Source: Brucella pseudintermedia (GTDB lineage Bacteria; Pseudomonadota; Alphaproteobacteria; Rhizobiales; Rhizobiaceae). From it: a stretch of DNA of 64,000 nucleotides. The first letter of the stretch is position 1. Each line of letters opens with the position of its first letter. Positions 12,596 through 21,161 of the stretch are shown here, piece after piece. The translations under genes and the position numbers were made by a program. The stretch lies in assembly GCF_008932435.1 (NCBI RefSeq), contig NZ_WBWE01000008.1, positions 62,001-126,000 on the forward strand. Reading direction: 5' to 3'. The notes beneath the pieces are model-generated. The model was not told where the DNA came from, did no database searches, and saw only the letters and a list, made by a program, of their open reading frames with translations.

Positions 12596-13441
12596 ATGAA
12601 GATTTCCGCCTCCCCGAAAGCCGATCCGAACGGCGAAGCAATGCTTGCCGTGCTGCAGGAAGCCGCACTGGAGGCAGGTCGCGTCATCATGAAGCACTAT
12701 GCTAATGGCTGCGCGGTTCACAGCAAGAAGGATTCCTCCCCGGTCACGGAAGCAGACCGCGATGCGGAGGCTGTCATCCTTTCAGCATTGGCTTCGGTCG
12801 CCCCCGATATTCCTGTTGTGGCCGAAGAGGAAGTGGCGGCGGGTCGCCTGCCTGCGCAACTGGGACGGCAATTTCTGCTGGTCGATCCCCTTGACGGAAC
12901 GCGGGAATTCCTGCTGCGCAACGGCGATTTCACGGTGAACATCGGCCTGATCGAAGATGGTGCTCCGGTTCTGGGCCTCGTTTATGCCCCGGTTCGCAAT
13001 CGCTTGTTCATCGGAACCGGCAGCGGTGCCGAAGAAATAACGACGACCGGCGATCACGCGATCGGATCACGGCGTAAAATAGCGGTGCGTGTCCACGGGC
13101 CGGAGCGGGTCGCTGTCTGCAGCCGCTCGCACAGCAACTCCGAAACGGAAAAATTCCTGAGCGACAACAGGATCAGCGACTGCGTTTCCATCGGCTCGTC
13201 GCTGAAGTTTTGCCTGATTGCCAGCGGAGAGGCCGACATCTATCCGCGCTTTGGCCCGACGATGGAATGGGATACGGCGGCGGGCGATGCTGTTTTGCGC
13301 GCCGCAGGCGGTATGACCACCACTTTCGACGGGATACCGCTCTCCTATGGACAGCGCGCCAGCCAGGGCGTCGCCGGTTTTGCCAACCCCAATTTTGTGG
13401 CTTTCGGAGGCGGGACGCTGCCTGTTTTCCAAGCCGTTTGA
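12596..13441 (+). CDS. cysQ: 3'(2'),5'-bisphosphate nucleotidase CysQ
   Basis: A 281-residue inositol-monophosphatase-fold enzyme that hydrolyses 3'-phosphoadenosine 5'-phosphate to AMP, removing the by-product of PAPS use. Metal-binding motifs are DPLDGTREFL near residue 99, the upstream VAEEEVAAGR segment, and WDTAAGDAVLRAAGG near residue 225. It starts 3 bases after cysNC and is the last gene of the cysD-cysNC-cysQ unit. This order supports recycling of PAP in sulfate activation rather than inositol phosphate metabolism. Confidence 0.93.
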   Translation: MKISASPKADPNGEAMLAVLQEAALEAGRVIMKHYANGCAVHSKKDSSPVTEADRDAEAVILSALASVAPDIPVVAEEEVAAGRLPAQLGRQFLLVDPLDGTREFLLRNGDFTVNIGLIEDGAPVLGLVYAPVRNRLFIGTGSGAEEITTTGDHAIGSRRKIAVRVHGPERVAVCSRSHSNSETEKFLSDNRISDCVSIGSSLKFCLIASGEADIYPRFGPTMEWDTAAGDAVLRAAGGMTTTFDGIPLSYGQRASQGVAGFANPNFVAFGGGTLPVFQAV

Positions 13442-13460
13442 AGCTCTTTCGAGCTTTTCG
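13440..13460 (+). terminator. Weak terminator-like hairpin after cysQ
   Basis: AAGCTC and GAGCTT pair around TTTC, followed by TTCGGGTT. The stem is short, so this is a low-confidence call. Confidence 0.35.
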
Positions 13461-13550
13461 GGTTCGGCATTCAAAAAAACGACAAGATGCTCTTGCGGCT
13501 TGAAATCTGGAGCGTTATAAGCCGCCTCAATGGTCACGGCCACATGGTCA

Positions 13551-13627
13551 CGGAGTGTAGCGCAGCCTGGTAGCGCACCTCGTTCGGGACGAGGGGGTCG
13601 GAGGTTCGAATCCTCTCACTCCGACCA
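13551..13627 (+). tRNA. tRNA-Pro (anticodon CGG)
   Basis: A 77-base cloverleaf. The acceptor arms CGGAGTG and CACTCCG pair fully and the CCA end is encoded. The anticodon stem CCTCG/CGAGG encloses the loop TTCGGGA, giving anticodon CGG. The T arm has the standard GGTTCGAATCC loop. Confidence 0.97.
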
Positions 13628-13692
13628 TTTGTATCTCGCAAGTCTCTTATATGCCGGTCGCCCTGACAGCAGTCGGGATTGGAATCGACCGC

Positions 13693-14451
13693 TTAATCTT
13701 TCCCGAAAACCGACATGCGCATGAATTCTCCGTCGTACTGGGCGAGGGCTGCCACGCGCTTGCGGTCCAGGATCTCCACCCTGTTTGAACGGAACAGGAT
13801 CAGCCCTTCTTCCCGCAAGTCGCGCAGCATCCGGTTGAGATGGATCGGCGTCAGCCCCAGCGCATCGGCAAGCTGATATTGTGTCAGCGGGCAATGGAAG
13901 GAATTTGCGTCGCCCATTCCGGAGGATTGCACGCGGTCGGAAAGTTCGAGAAACAGATGCGCGGTGCGGACGAAGGCAGCGCGGCATCCGATATTGGTAA
14001 GATGCTCGATGAGCATGGATCGCTGGCGGGCGAGAAGCTCTATGAAGATCAGGCTGAGGCGCGGTGCGTGCTCAAGCGAGGCTTCAAGCGAGACAAGCGG
14101 AATTTCGAACACCGACATGGGCGTGACTGCCGTGATCGTATTGTAGCTATAGCCATTGGCGGTTCGAAACCCGAGAAAATCGCTCCGCATGGGGAAGTCG
14201 ATAATCTGCCTCTCGCCGCTTTCCAGATCGCGATAGACGCATCCCCAGCCGGAACGCACGAGATGGAGGCTTCTGATTTGTTCGCCCTGCCGGATGATCG
14301 CGGCGTCGGCGGCAAAGTCGTTTTCGATAATCGTGAGGGAAGAAAGCGCGTCTGTTTCCCGCGCTCCGAGCTTGGCGTAAATTGGAGAGGCCTCCAATAA
14401 ACCAATGAGCGCTTCAGTCGTTGGGTCTGTGGTCTGCCTGCCACTGTGCAT
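13693..14451 (-). CDS. Crp/Fnr family transcriptional regulator
   Basis: A 252-residue regulator with a cyclic-nucleotide-binding-type beta barrel (about 25-140), a dimer helix, and a C-terminal winged helix (about 165-230) with the recognition segment [13 protein letters not shown]. The N-terminal cysteines of Fnr are absent, so it is not an oxygen-sensing iron-sulfur Fnr; the ligand is unknown. The ATG at 14451 is preferred to an upstream TTG at 14502 because of family length. Its 3' end lies 66 bases beyond the tRNA, in the opposite direction. Orphan regulators of this subgroup are numerous in Rhizobiales; the target cannot be named. Confidence 0.82.
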   Translation of the reverse strand: MHSGRQTTDPTTEALIGLLEASPIYAKLGARETDALSSLTIIENDFAADAAIIRQGEQIRSLHLVRSGWGCVYRDLESGERQIIDFPMRSDFLGFRTANGYSYNTITAVTPMSVFEIPLVSLEASLEHAPRLSLIFIELLARQRSMLIEHLTNIGCRAAFVRTAHLFLELSDRVQSSGMGDANSFHCPLTQYQLADALGLTPIHLNRMLRDLREEGLILFRSNRVEILDRKRVAALAQYDGEFMRMSVFGKD

Positions 14452-14951
14452 TTTGAACCCGTTGGAGCGTATTTCGATATGTGTAAAGCAGCCTTTCGGC
14501 AAGAATGCGCATTAAGGCGAACAGTTAGGGCGCTGATTCATCCAAGCAAATCGAAATGCGCTCTAAGCATGTCAGGAGCAATCAAATGGCGTATTCCGCC
14601 TTGAAAAACCTATGACCAATCGATCGGATGTTTCCGTCGGGAGCCTGATTATTTGCAGAAAGAATTAAGCGAACGCCGCCTTTATGTTTTCGACTTTCAG
14701 TAAAGGCGGAAGTCAACTAAACGAAAGATGTAGAGGCTATATCTCCTGCCGTTCAAGTCTTTCTTACAATTGGTCATAAATTTTATGCATTGCTAACATA
14801 AGTTAATGACACGATTATTTCCCGATAGCAATATTCGCGCTGGTCATGGTTAGAGCTCTATCCATGCAAGCATTGGAAAAAACACGTCTCTGACGAAAGT
14901 AATAGTAGGATGCATAAACATAGAGCAAGATGAGTATGCCGGGAGCATCAC
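14452..14951. other. Divergent regulatory region between two regulators
   Basis: 500 bases with no supported gene, A+T-rich from 14680 to 14930. It must contain the promoters of the Crp/Fnr gene (leftward) and the LuxR-like gene (rightward). No strong inverted repeat was seen. Confidence 0.5.
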
Positions 14952-15674
14952 ATGTTGGAAACAAGAGGGGATAGCATTTGGACTGCTTCGGAGCAGGGGG
15001 ACAGGGGACATGCTCCGGGTATTGAAGCCGCAAAGGAACGGCGCATGTTGCTCATATGCAAGAGCAACCTTGAGCGGCAGTGTCTTTATAACGGGCTTGT
15101 GCTGAACGGGCTCAAGCTTCCCGTGGAGACACAGGCGGCGATTGAACTCGCAGATCCAACGGAGGATATTGCCGTTGTTCTCATCAATATTGGGTCCAAA
15201 CGGCTGGCGGACCCTTTTTTCTCGGAAAAATTGCAGGCTGTGATCGAGCTTTGGCGTCCGGTGCCGGTGGTTTTCCTCGCTGAACGCGAGGAGTGGGCGC
15301 AGGTCGTGCGCGCCATGGAAATCGGCGCTCGCGGCTATATTCCTACCTCGGTCGATATAAAAGTCTGTGTCGAGGCTATTCATCTTGCTACCGCGGGCGG
15401 CATGTACGTGCCCGCTTCCATGGTTTTTCAGACCGCGCCCGCAGATATTGACGACGACGTTCTGGGAGAATTGCTCACCGCACGCGAGATCGAGGTTGTC
15501 CATGCGATCCGGCTGGGCAAATCGAACAAGATTATCGCTTTTGAGCTTGGCATGAGCGAAGGTACCGTGAAGGCTCACGTCCATAACATCATGAAGAAGA
15601 TCGGAGCCGCCAACCGTACGGAAGTAGCCTGCAAGCTGCACCGGATGTATGGCGAAAAATTCAACCTCGACTAG
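14952..15674 (+). CDS. Orphan LuxR/NarL-type regulator with degenerate receiver
   Basis: A 240-residue protein shaped like a NarL response regulator: receiver-like domain (about 30-150) and a GerE helix-turn-helix (about 165-235, LTAREIEVVHAI to NIMKKIGAANRTEV). At the position of the phosphorylated aspartate (VVLINIG) there is N79, and the usual acidic pair near the start of the domain (ICKSN) is missing. It therefore probably cannot be phosphorylated in the standard way. No histidine kinase gene is nearby. The start is supported by GGGAGC 8 bases upstream. The target is unknown. Confidence 0.8.
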   Translation: MLETRGDSIWTASEQGDRGHAPGIEAAKERRMLLICKSNLERQCLYNGLVLNGLKLPVETQAAIELADPTEDIAVVLINIGSKRLADPFFSEKLQAVIELWRPVPVVFLAEREEWAQVVRAMEIGARGYIPTSVDIKVCVEAIHLATAGGMYVPASMVFQTAPADIDDDVLGELLTAREIEVVHAIRLGKSNKIIAFELGMSEGTVKAHVHNIMKKIGAANRTEVACKLHRMYGEKFNLD

Positions 15675-15830
15675 ATTGCCTTTTCGACCCGGGCAAAACA
15701 GCCATCCTGCTTCGCCTGTTGAGAAAAGGCGGCGGATGTTGACAATTGTTCCGCCAGAAGTGGTTGCTTTCTATTGAAAAACCGCGAAATTATCCGAGAG
15801 CAACGGAATGAAACCAGCCTCAGGATAACA

Positions 15831-16622
15831 ATGCAGCTCACTCCCCGTCACAATGCAATTCTAGAGCTCGCTCGCAAACAGGGGCAGGTTTTGGTGGACG
15901 ATCTTGCCGCGGCTTTCGAGGTGACGCCGCAAACGGTGCGCAAGGATCTGAACGACCTCTGCCGCGCCCGAATGCTGCGCCGTATCCATGGCGGGGCGCT
16001 TTATCCATCCGGCGTCGAGAACATGGAATACGAGGCCCGGCGCCGCATCGCGGCGCATGAAAAGGAAGCGATCGGGCGCGCCGCCGCAGAAATCATTCCC
16101 GACGGCGCTTCATTGTTCATCAATATCGGCACCACCACCGAAGCGGTCGCCCAAGCGCTGGTCGATCACAATAATCTGATGGTCATCACCAACAACATCA
16201 ATGTCGCCAATACATTGCGTGTTCACGCCTCGATTGAGGTCGTGGTCGCAGGCGGCGTCGTGCGTCCTTCGGACGGGGGGATCGTCGGCGAAGCCGCCGT
16301 CGATTTCATCCGGCAGTTCAAGGTCGACTATGCAATCATCGGTGCTTCCGCCATGGACGAAGACGGGGCGCTTCTCGATTTCGATTTCCGCGAAGTGAAG
16401 GTGGCGCAGGCAATCATCGCCAATGCCCGGCACGTCATTCTCGTGACCGACGCCACAAAGCTGGAGCGAACAGCCCCGGTGCGCATCGGCCATATATCGC
16501 AGATCGACACCTTCATTACCGATCGCTGCCCGTCGGAGCAGTTGCGAAGCCTGTGCCGGGACAATGACGTCGAATTGATTGAAACCCTTGGCGAAAGCCC
16601 TGCGGCGGAAAAAGAGTCTTAG
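15831..16622 (+). CDS. glpR: DeoR-family glycerol-3-phosphate repressor
   Basis: A 263-residue DeoR-type repressor. The N-terminal winged helix (about 5-57, LVDDLAAAFEVTPQTVRKDLNDL) is followed by RRIHGGAL and the DeoR effector domain with the sugar-phosphate-binding INIGTTTEAVAQAL motif. The ATG at 15831 has AGGATAAC 4 bases upstream; a TTG further up would add 19 unusual residues. It lies directly before glpD, so the effector is probably glycerol-3-phosphate. DNA between the two genes holds phased TTTCG repeats that could be its operator. Confidence 0.88.
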   Translation: MQLTPRHNAILELARKQGQVLVDDLAAAFEVTPQTVRKDLNDLCRARMLRRIHGGALYPSGVENMEYEARRRIAAHEKEAIGRAAAEIIPDGASLFINIGTTTEAVAQALVDHNNLMVITNNINVANTLRVHASIEVVVAGGVVRPSDGGIVGEAAVDFIRQFKVDYAIIGASAMDEDGALLDFDFREVKVAQAIIANARHVILVTDATKLERTAPVRIGHISQIDTFITDRCPSEQLRSLCRDNDVELIETLGESPAAEKES

Positions 16623-16680
16623 TTTCGTTTGTTTTCGATTTGCTTTCGTATTAAATGAATTATATTCGCTTTGGTTTTCG
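16623..16680. promoter_or_regulatory. Phased TTTCG repeats, candidate GlpR operator
   Basis: TTTCG occurs at 16623, 16633 and 16644, steps of 10 and 11 bases, with a further TTTCG at 16676 and a TTCG at 16665. The array begins one base after the glpR stop and ends 24 bases before the glpD start. DeoR-family repressors commonly bind repeated short motifs. The assignment is inferred from position. Confidence 0.5.
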
Positions 16681-16703
16681 GAGAGCGGTCTTCGGGGTTC
16701 GCC

Positions 16704-18215
16704 ATGGCGCAAGAGAAATTATTCGACATTTTTGTAATCGGCGGCGGCATCAACGGATGCGGCATTGCGCGTGATGCGACTGGCCGGGGATTTTCGGTTG
16801 GCCTTGCCGAGATGAACGATCTGGCAAGCGGCACCTCCTCGCGGGCAACCAAGCTCATTCACGGCGGTTTGCGCTATCTTGAGCATTATGAATTTCGTCT
16901 GGTGCGCGAGGCGCTCATGGAGCGCGAGGTGCTGTGGGCCAATGCACCGCACATCATTCATCCGATGCGGTTCGTGCTGCCTTATCACAAGGGCGGGGTG
17001 CGCCCTGCCTGGCTGCTGCGGCTGGGGCTGTTCCTTTATGACCACCTTGGCGGGCGCAAAAAGCTTCCACCCACGCGCACGCTCGACATGCGCACCGATC
17101 CGGCGGCTGAACCCTTGAAGCCGCTTTTCGCCAAGGCATTTGAATATTCGGACTGCTGGGTTGACGATGCGCGTTTCGTTGCCTTGACCGCCCGCGATGC
17201 TGCGGATCGCGGCGCGATGATCCGCACCCGGACCAAGGTCGTGGCAGCCCGCCGTGATCGCGAATGCTGGACGATCACACTGGAAGATACTGGCACGCGT
17301 GAGCGCGAGGACGTTCGCGCCCGCCTGCTGGTCAATGCTGCCGGACCATGGGCCGACAGGGTTCTGCAAGGTGTCGAGGGAGACCGCCAGCTTCACAATG
17401 TCCGGCTTGTCCAGGGCAGCCATATCGTGGTGCGCAAGAAATTCTCCGATCCTCGCTCCTATTTTTTCCAGAATAATGACGGGCGCATCATATTCGCCAT
17501 TCCTTATGAAGACGATTTTACCCTGATCGGCACGACCGATCAGGACTATGAGGGCGATCCGGCCAAGGTCGCGATCACCGATGGCGAGACCGATTATCTT
17601 TGCGCGGCAGCCAGCGAATATTTCAAGGAACCCGTCAGTCGCGGGGATATCGTCTGGACCTATTCCGGTGTGCGGCCGCTTTATGATGACGGCGCGAGCA
17701 AGGCGCAGGAAGCGACCCGCGATTACGTGCTGAAAGAGGATGCGCCCGATGGGCTTGCTCCCCTGATCAACGTGTTCGGCGGCAAGCTGACCACGGCGCG
17801 CCGGCTTGCCGAACATATGCTGGAAAAGATCGAGGAGCGGCTGGGGCAAAAGGGAGCGCCATGGACCCATGCCGCACCGCTGCCCGGCGGGGATTTCGCG
17901 GATGTCGAGTTCGAGCACGAGCTGCAAAAGGTGAATGCCGCCTATTCCTTCGTGACGCCTGCTCATGGGCGGCGGCTGTTCCGGCAATATGGAACGCGTA
18001 TTCATGTCCTGCTTGGAGATGCCGCTTCGCTCGCCGATCTCGGGCAGCATTTCGGGGCCGATCTTTATGAAGCCGAAGTGCGGTATCTTCAGGAAAACGA
18101 GTGGGCCGTCAGCGCCGAGGATATCCTGTGGCGGCGTACCAAGCTTGGTCTTCGCCTCAATGCGGCGGATGTTTCCTCGCTTGAGGAGTATCTGAAGCCG
18201 GCACGCGTCGCCTGA
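16704..18215 (+). CDS. glpD: Aerobic glycerol-3-phosphate dehydrogenase
   Basis: A 503-residue FAD enzyme that oxidises sn-glycerol-3-phosphate to dihydroxyacetone phosphate and passes electrons to the quinone pool at the inner membrane. The dinucleotide-binding start FDIFVIGGGINGCGIARDA, the SSRATKLIHGGLRYLE segment and the C-terminal DAO_C region (WALRRTK-like sequence LWRRTKLGLRL) are all present. The ATG at 16704 puts the FAD motif close to the N-terminus as usual; an upstream in-frame start would add 11 residues. It is preceded by glpR in the same direction. No glycerol kinase or facilitator gene lies in the window. Confidence 0.96.
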   Translation: MAQEKLFDIFVIGGGINGCGIARDATGRGFSVGLAEMNDLASGTSSRATKLIHGGLRYLEHYEFRLVREALMEREVLWANAPHIIHPMRFVLPYHKGGVRPAWLLRLGLFLYDHLGGRKKLPPTRTLDMRTDPAAEPLKPLFAKAFEYSDCWVDDARFVALTARDAADRGAMIRTRTKVVAARRDRECWTITLEDTGTREREDVRARLLVNAAGPWADRVLQGVEGDRQLHNVRLVQGSHIVVRKKFSDPRSYFFQNNDGRIIFAIPYEDDFTLIGTTDQDYEGDPAKVAITDGETDYLCAAASEYFKEPVSRGDIVWTYSGVRPLYDDGASKAQEATRDYVLKEDAPDGLAPLINVFGGKLTTARRLAEHMLEKIEERLGQKGAPWTHAAPLPGGDFADVEFEHELQKVNAAYSFVTPAHGRRLFRQYGTRIHVLLGDAASLADLGQHFGADLYEAEVRYLQENEWAVSAEDILWRRTKLGLRLNAADVSSLEEYLKPARVA

Positions 18216-18307
18216 TCCCTCTCAATCTTTAGCCGCACTTGCCAGTTGTGTTCTGAGCGGTCATTATCCTTCCATAAAGCGGGTTCCAGCCTTCCTGGGA
18301 GGAAAAG

Positions 18308-19279
18308 ATGGGCACACCGCAAGACCGAACACATGCTGACCGAATCCAGTCCGCGATCATGACGGCGGGCGGGGCCGCGCGGTCCGCTCTGGTCGCCTCG
18401 TGGCGTCGCTCGGCGGAACTGCACGGGCTCGACCCTGCCGAGCCGGGATCGGTGCGCACGCTCTCCGACGGGGAATTCCGAACCGCTCATCAGCGTATCG
18501 AACGCCTTGTCCGCATAGCGCAAGCCAGTATGGACCGCCTTTATCTGGCTGTCGGTGGCGTTGGCTGCTGTGTGCTGCTGGCCGATAGCGAGGGCGTGCC
18601 GGTCGAACGGCGCGGCGCACCGGGCGATGACGATACTTTCTATCGCTGGGGGCTCTGGACGGGCGCTGTCTGGAGCGAACAGAGCGAAGGGACGAACGGC
18701 ATCGGCACCTGCATCGTCGAACAGCGCCCGCTGACGATCCATCGCGACCAGCATTTTCATACGCGCAATATCGGGCTTTCCTGCACGGTCGCTCCGATCC
18801 ATGACCATCAGGGGCGCTTGATGGCGGCACTCGATGTCTCCTCATGCCGCGCCGATCTGACAGAGGGTTTCGCGCAGCTCATATCGGTGGCTGTCATTGA
18901 TGCTGCGCGGCGCATCGAGGCTGAAAATTTCCGTCAGGCATTTCCAGACGCCCGCATCATGCTGGCTCCAAGCCCCGATCGTACCGGCGGCGCGCTGATT
19001 GCCGTCGACAAGGACGACCTCGTTATCGGCGCAACGCGCGCGGCGCGTCTTGCGCTGGAACTTGACGATGACGCGCTGGCAGGTCCGCTGCCTGCCGCCG
19101 ATCTTCTGGGAACGCCCGCCGATCCGCGCGAGGATATGGCGGAATCGGAGCGCGGCGTGATCCTGCGGGCGCTTGCCCGTGCGGAAGGCAACATTTCCTC
19201 CGCGGCACAGCTTTTGGGCATCAGCCGGGCGACGCTGCATCGCAAGCTGAACCGCCTGAAGATCATCCGCTCGCACTGA
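18308..19279 (+). CDS. AcoR-like GAF/Fis-HTH regulator without AAA+ domain
   Basis: A 323-residue regulator. The N-terminal half resembles the sensor part of AcoR (SWRRSAELHGLDP, then a GAF domain about 60-190 with the SEGTNGIGTC signature). The C-terminus is a Fis-type helix-turn-helix (about 275-318, GNISSAAQLLGISRATLHRKL). The central sigma-54-activating ATPase domain of full AcoR proteins is missing, although the ends join cleanly. It therefore cannot work as a standard sigma-54 activator. It sits just upstream of the aldehyde and alcohol dehydrogenase genes and probably controls them. GGGAGGAAAAG before the ATG supports the start. Confidence 0.85.
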   Translation: MGTPQDRTHADRIQSAIMTAGGAARSALVASWRRSAELHGLDPAEPGSVRTLSDGEFRTAHQRIERLVRIAQASMDRLYLAVGGVGCCVLLADSEGVPVERRGAPGDDDTFYRWGLWTGAVWSEQSEGTNGIGTCIVEQRPLTIHRDQHFHTRNIGLSCTVAPIHDHQGRLMAALDVSSCRADLTEGFAQLISVAVIDAARRIEAENFRQAFPDARIMLAPSPDRTGGALIAVDKDDLVIGATRAARLALELDDDALAGPLPAADLLGTPADPREDMAESERGVILRALARAEGNISSAAQLLGISRATLHRKLNRLKIIRSH

Positions 19280-19308
19280 CGGACTAGGCTGAAATAGGCG
19301 GGCGAAAC

Positions 19309-19326
19309 TGTCTCAATATTGCGACA
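19309..19326. promoter_or_regulatory. Palindromic operator candidate before the aldehyde dehydrogenase
   Basis: TGTCTCAAT and ATTGCGACA form an 18-bp near-perfect palindrome (one mismatched pair) 104 bases before the aldehyde dehydrogenase start. It is the best candidate binding site for the adjacent AcoR-like protein. No -24/-12 sigma-54 promoter was found between it and the gene. Confidence 0.5.
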
Positions 19327-19429
19327 CATGATGTTGCGAGCGTGAATGCGTGGGATGACTCTTCCCCTCTGCCGCGCGATCCTCAACCATGAAGCGCTGT
19401 AGGAGCAGCGTTGTTTCTGGGAGGATGTC

Positions 19430-20947
19430 ATGAACAAGGTTGAATTCAGCCGGACCGTGAAGCCGGCTTTTGCAAAGCGTTATGGAAACTTCATCGGCGG
19501 CAAATGGGTCGAGCCCAAATCAGGGCGCTATTTCGACAACACATCGCCGGTCAATGGACAGGTGCTTTGCGAAATAGCCCGTTCGGATGCCGCTGACATT
19601 GAAGCGGCGCTCGACGCAGCGCATGCCGCCAAGGATGCATGGGGCAGGACGAGCGCGGCTGAACGCGCGCTCATTCTCAATCGCATAGCCGACCGGATTG
19701 AGGAAAACCTGCCTGCGCTGGCGGCTGCCGAAACGTGGGACAACGGCAAGCCGATCCGCGAAACCACCAATGCCGACCTGCCGCTGGCGGTCGATCACTT
19801 CCGCTATTTCGCAGGCGTCATTCGCGCTCAGGAAGGCGGCATTTCGGAAATCGATCACGACACGGTTGCCTATCATTTTCATGAACCGCTTGGCGTCGTC
19901 GGCCAGATCATCCCGTGGAATTTCCCGATTCTCATGGCGACGTGGAAGCTTGCGCCCGCGCTTGCCGCAGGCAATTGCGTGGTTTTGAAACCGGCCGAAC
20001 AGACACCGGCTTCCATCCTAGTTCTGATGGAACTGATCGGCGATCTGCTGCCGCCGGGCGTGGTCAATGTCGTCAACGGCTTCGGCCTTGAGGCAGGCAA
20101 ACCGCTCGCGTCGAGCCCGCGCATCGCGAAAATCGCCTTCACCGGCGAAACCACGACGGGTCGCCTGATCATGCAATATGCCAGCCAGAACCTCATTCCC
20201 GTCACGCTGGAACTGGGCGGCAAATCGCCGAATATCTTCTTCAAGGATGTCGCCGCGGAAGATGACGATTTCCTCGACAAGGCCATTGAAGGCTTTGTGA
20301 TGTTCGCGCTCAATCAGGGCGAGGTGTGCACCTGCCCGAGCCGCGCTCTCATTCATGAGTCGATCTATGACAGGTTCATGGAAAAGGCGCTGAAGCGTGT
20401 CGAGGCCATCGTGCAGGGCGATCCGCTCGACCCGGCCACGATGATCGGCGCGCAGGCCTCCAGCGAGCAGCTCGAAAAAATCCTGAGCTATCTCGATATA
20501 GGCCGTCAGGAAGGCGCCGAAGTGCTGGCGGGCGGCGAGCGCAACATCCTGTCGGGCGATCTCGCCGGCGGCTATTACGTCAAGCCGACCGTGTTCAAGG
20601 GCAACAACAAGATGCGCATTTTCCAGGAGGAAATCTTCGGGCCGGTCGTGTCGGTCGCCACCTTCAAGGATGATGCGGAAGCGCTGTCGATTGCCAACGA
20701 CACGCTTTACGGGCTGGGCGCCGGCATATGGACCCGTGACGGAACGCGCGCCTATCGCTTCGGGCGTGCCATTCAGGCGGGCCGCGTCTGGACCAACTGC
20801 TACCATGCCTATCCGGCCCATGCGGCTTTCGGCGGTTACAAGCAGTCGGGTATCGGACGCGAAAATCATCTGAAGATGCTGGACCACTATCAGAACACCA
20901 AGAACATGCTGGTGAGCTACAGCCCGAAGAAGCTGGGTTTCTTCTAA
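19430..20947 (+). CDS. NAD-dependent aldehyde dehydrogenase (acetaldehyde type)
   Basis: A 505-residue enzyme of the AcoD/ExaC/AldB group. It has [10 protein letters not shown], the NAD-binding FTGETTTGR, the general base in LELGGKSPN, and the catalytic C300 in the GEVCTCPSR motif typical of this group. The C-terminal [23 protein letters not shown] segment is diagnostic of the acetaldehyde-like subfamily. It probably oxidises acetaldehyde to acetate. The GGGAGGATGTC leader gives a strong start. It is the first structural gene after the AcoR-like regulator. Confidence 0.92.
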   Translation: MNKVEFSRTVKPAFAKRYGNFIGGKWVEPKSGRYFDNTSPVNGQVLCEIARSDAADIEAALDAAHAAKDAWGRTSAAERALILNRIADRIEENLPALAAAETWDNGKPIRETTNADLPLAVDHFRYFAGVIRAQEGGISEIDHDTVAYHFHEPLGVVGQIIPWNFPILMATWKLAPALAAGNCVVLKPAEQTPASILVLMELIGDLLPPGVVNVVNGFGLEAGKPLASSPRIAKIAFTGETTTGRLIMQYASQNLIPVTLELGGKSPNIFFKDVAAEDDDFLDKAIEGFVMFALNQGEVCTCPSRALIHESIYDRFMEKALKRVEAIVQGDPLDPATMIGAQASSEQLEKILSYLDIGRQEGAEVLAGGERNILSGDLAGGYYVKPTVFKGNNKMRIFQEEIFGPVVSVATFKDDAEALSIANDTLYGLGAGIWTRDGTRAYRFGRAIQAGRVWTNCYHAYPAHAAFGGYKQSGIGRENHLKMLDHYQNTKNMLVSYSPKKLGFF

Positions 20948-20963
20948 AACTGAAACCTGCAAA

Positions 20964-20995
20964 CGCAATGCGGAAAATCTTGTCTCCGCATTGCG
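20964..20995 (+). terminator. Intercistronic stem-loop
   Basis: CGCAATGCGGA and TCCGCATTGCG make a perfect 11-bp stem with a 10-base loop, 17 bases after the aldehyde dehydrogenase stop. With no T-run it is more likely an mRNA-stabilising or attenuating hairpin between two co-transcribed genes than a full terminator. Confidence 0.5.
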
Positions 20996-21161
20996 CCTAA
21001 TCAAGGAAGGGATGAATTACCTCTGCCATTATGCGTGCAGACGTAATGGTTTCGATTACCCTCCCAAGGGTGCCTGGGCGGAGACGCCCGGGCGATCTTC
21101 GTGTCCCTCATGCATGTTCTTTCGGATTCCCCGACGAAGTTCGACAACGAAGGAGAAATTC

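Noticed and set aside
19327-19429. Sigma-54 promoter before the aldehyde dehydrogenase
   Set aside because: Searched because AcoR relatives use sigma-54; no GG-N10-GC pattern with acceptable flanks is present.
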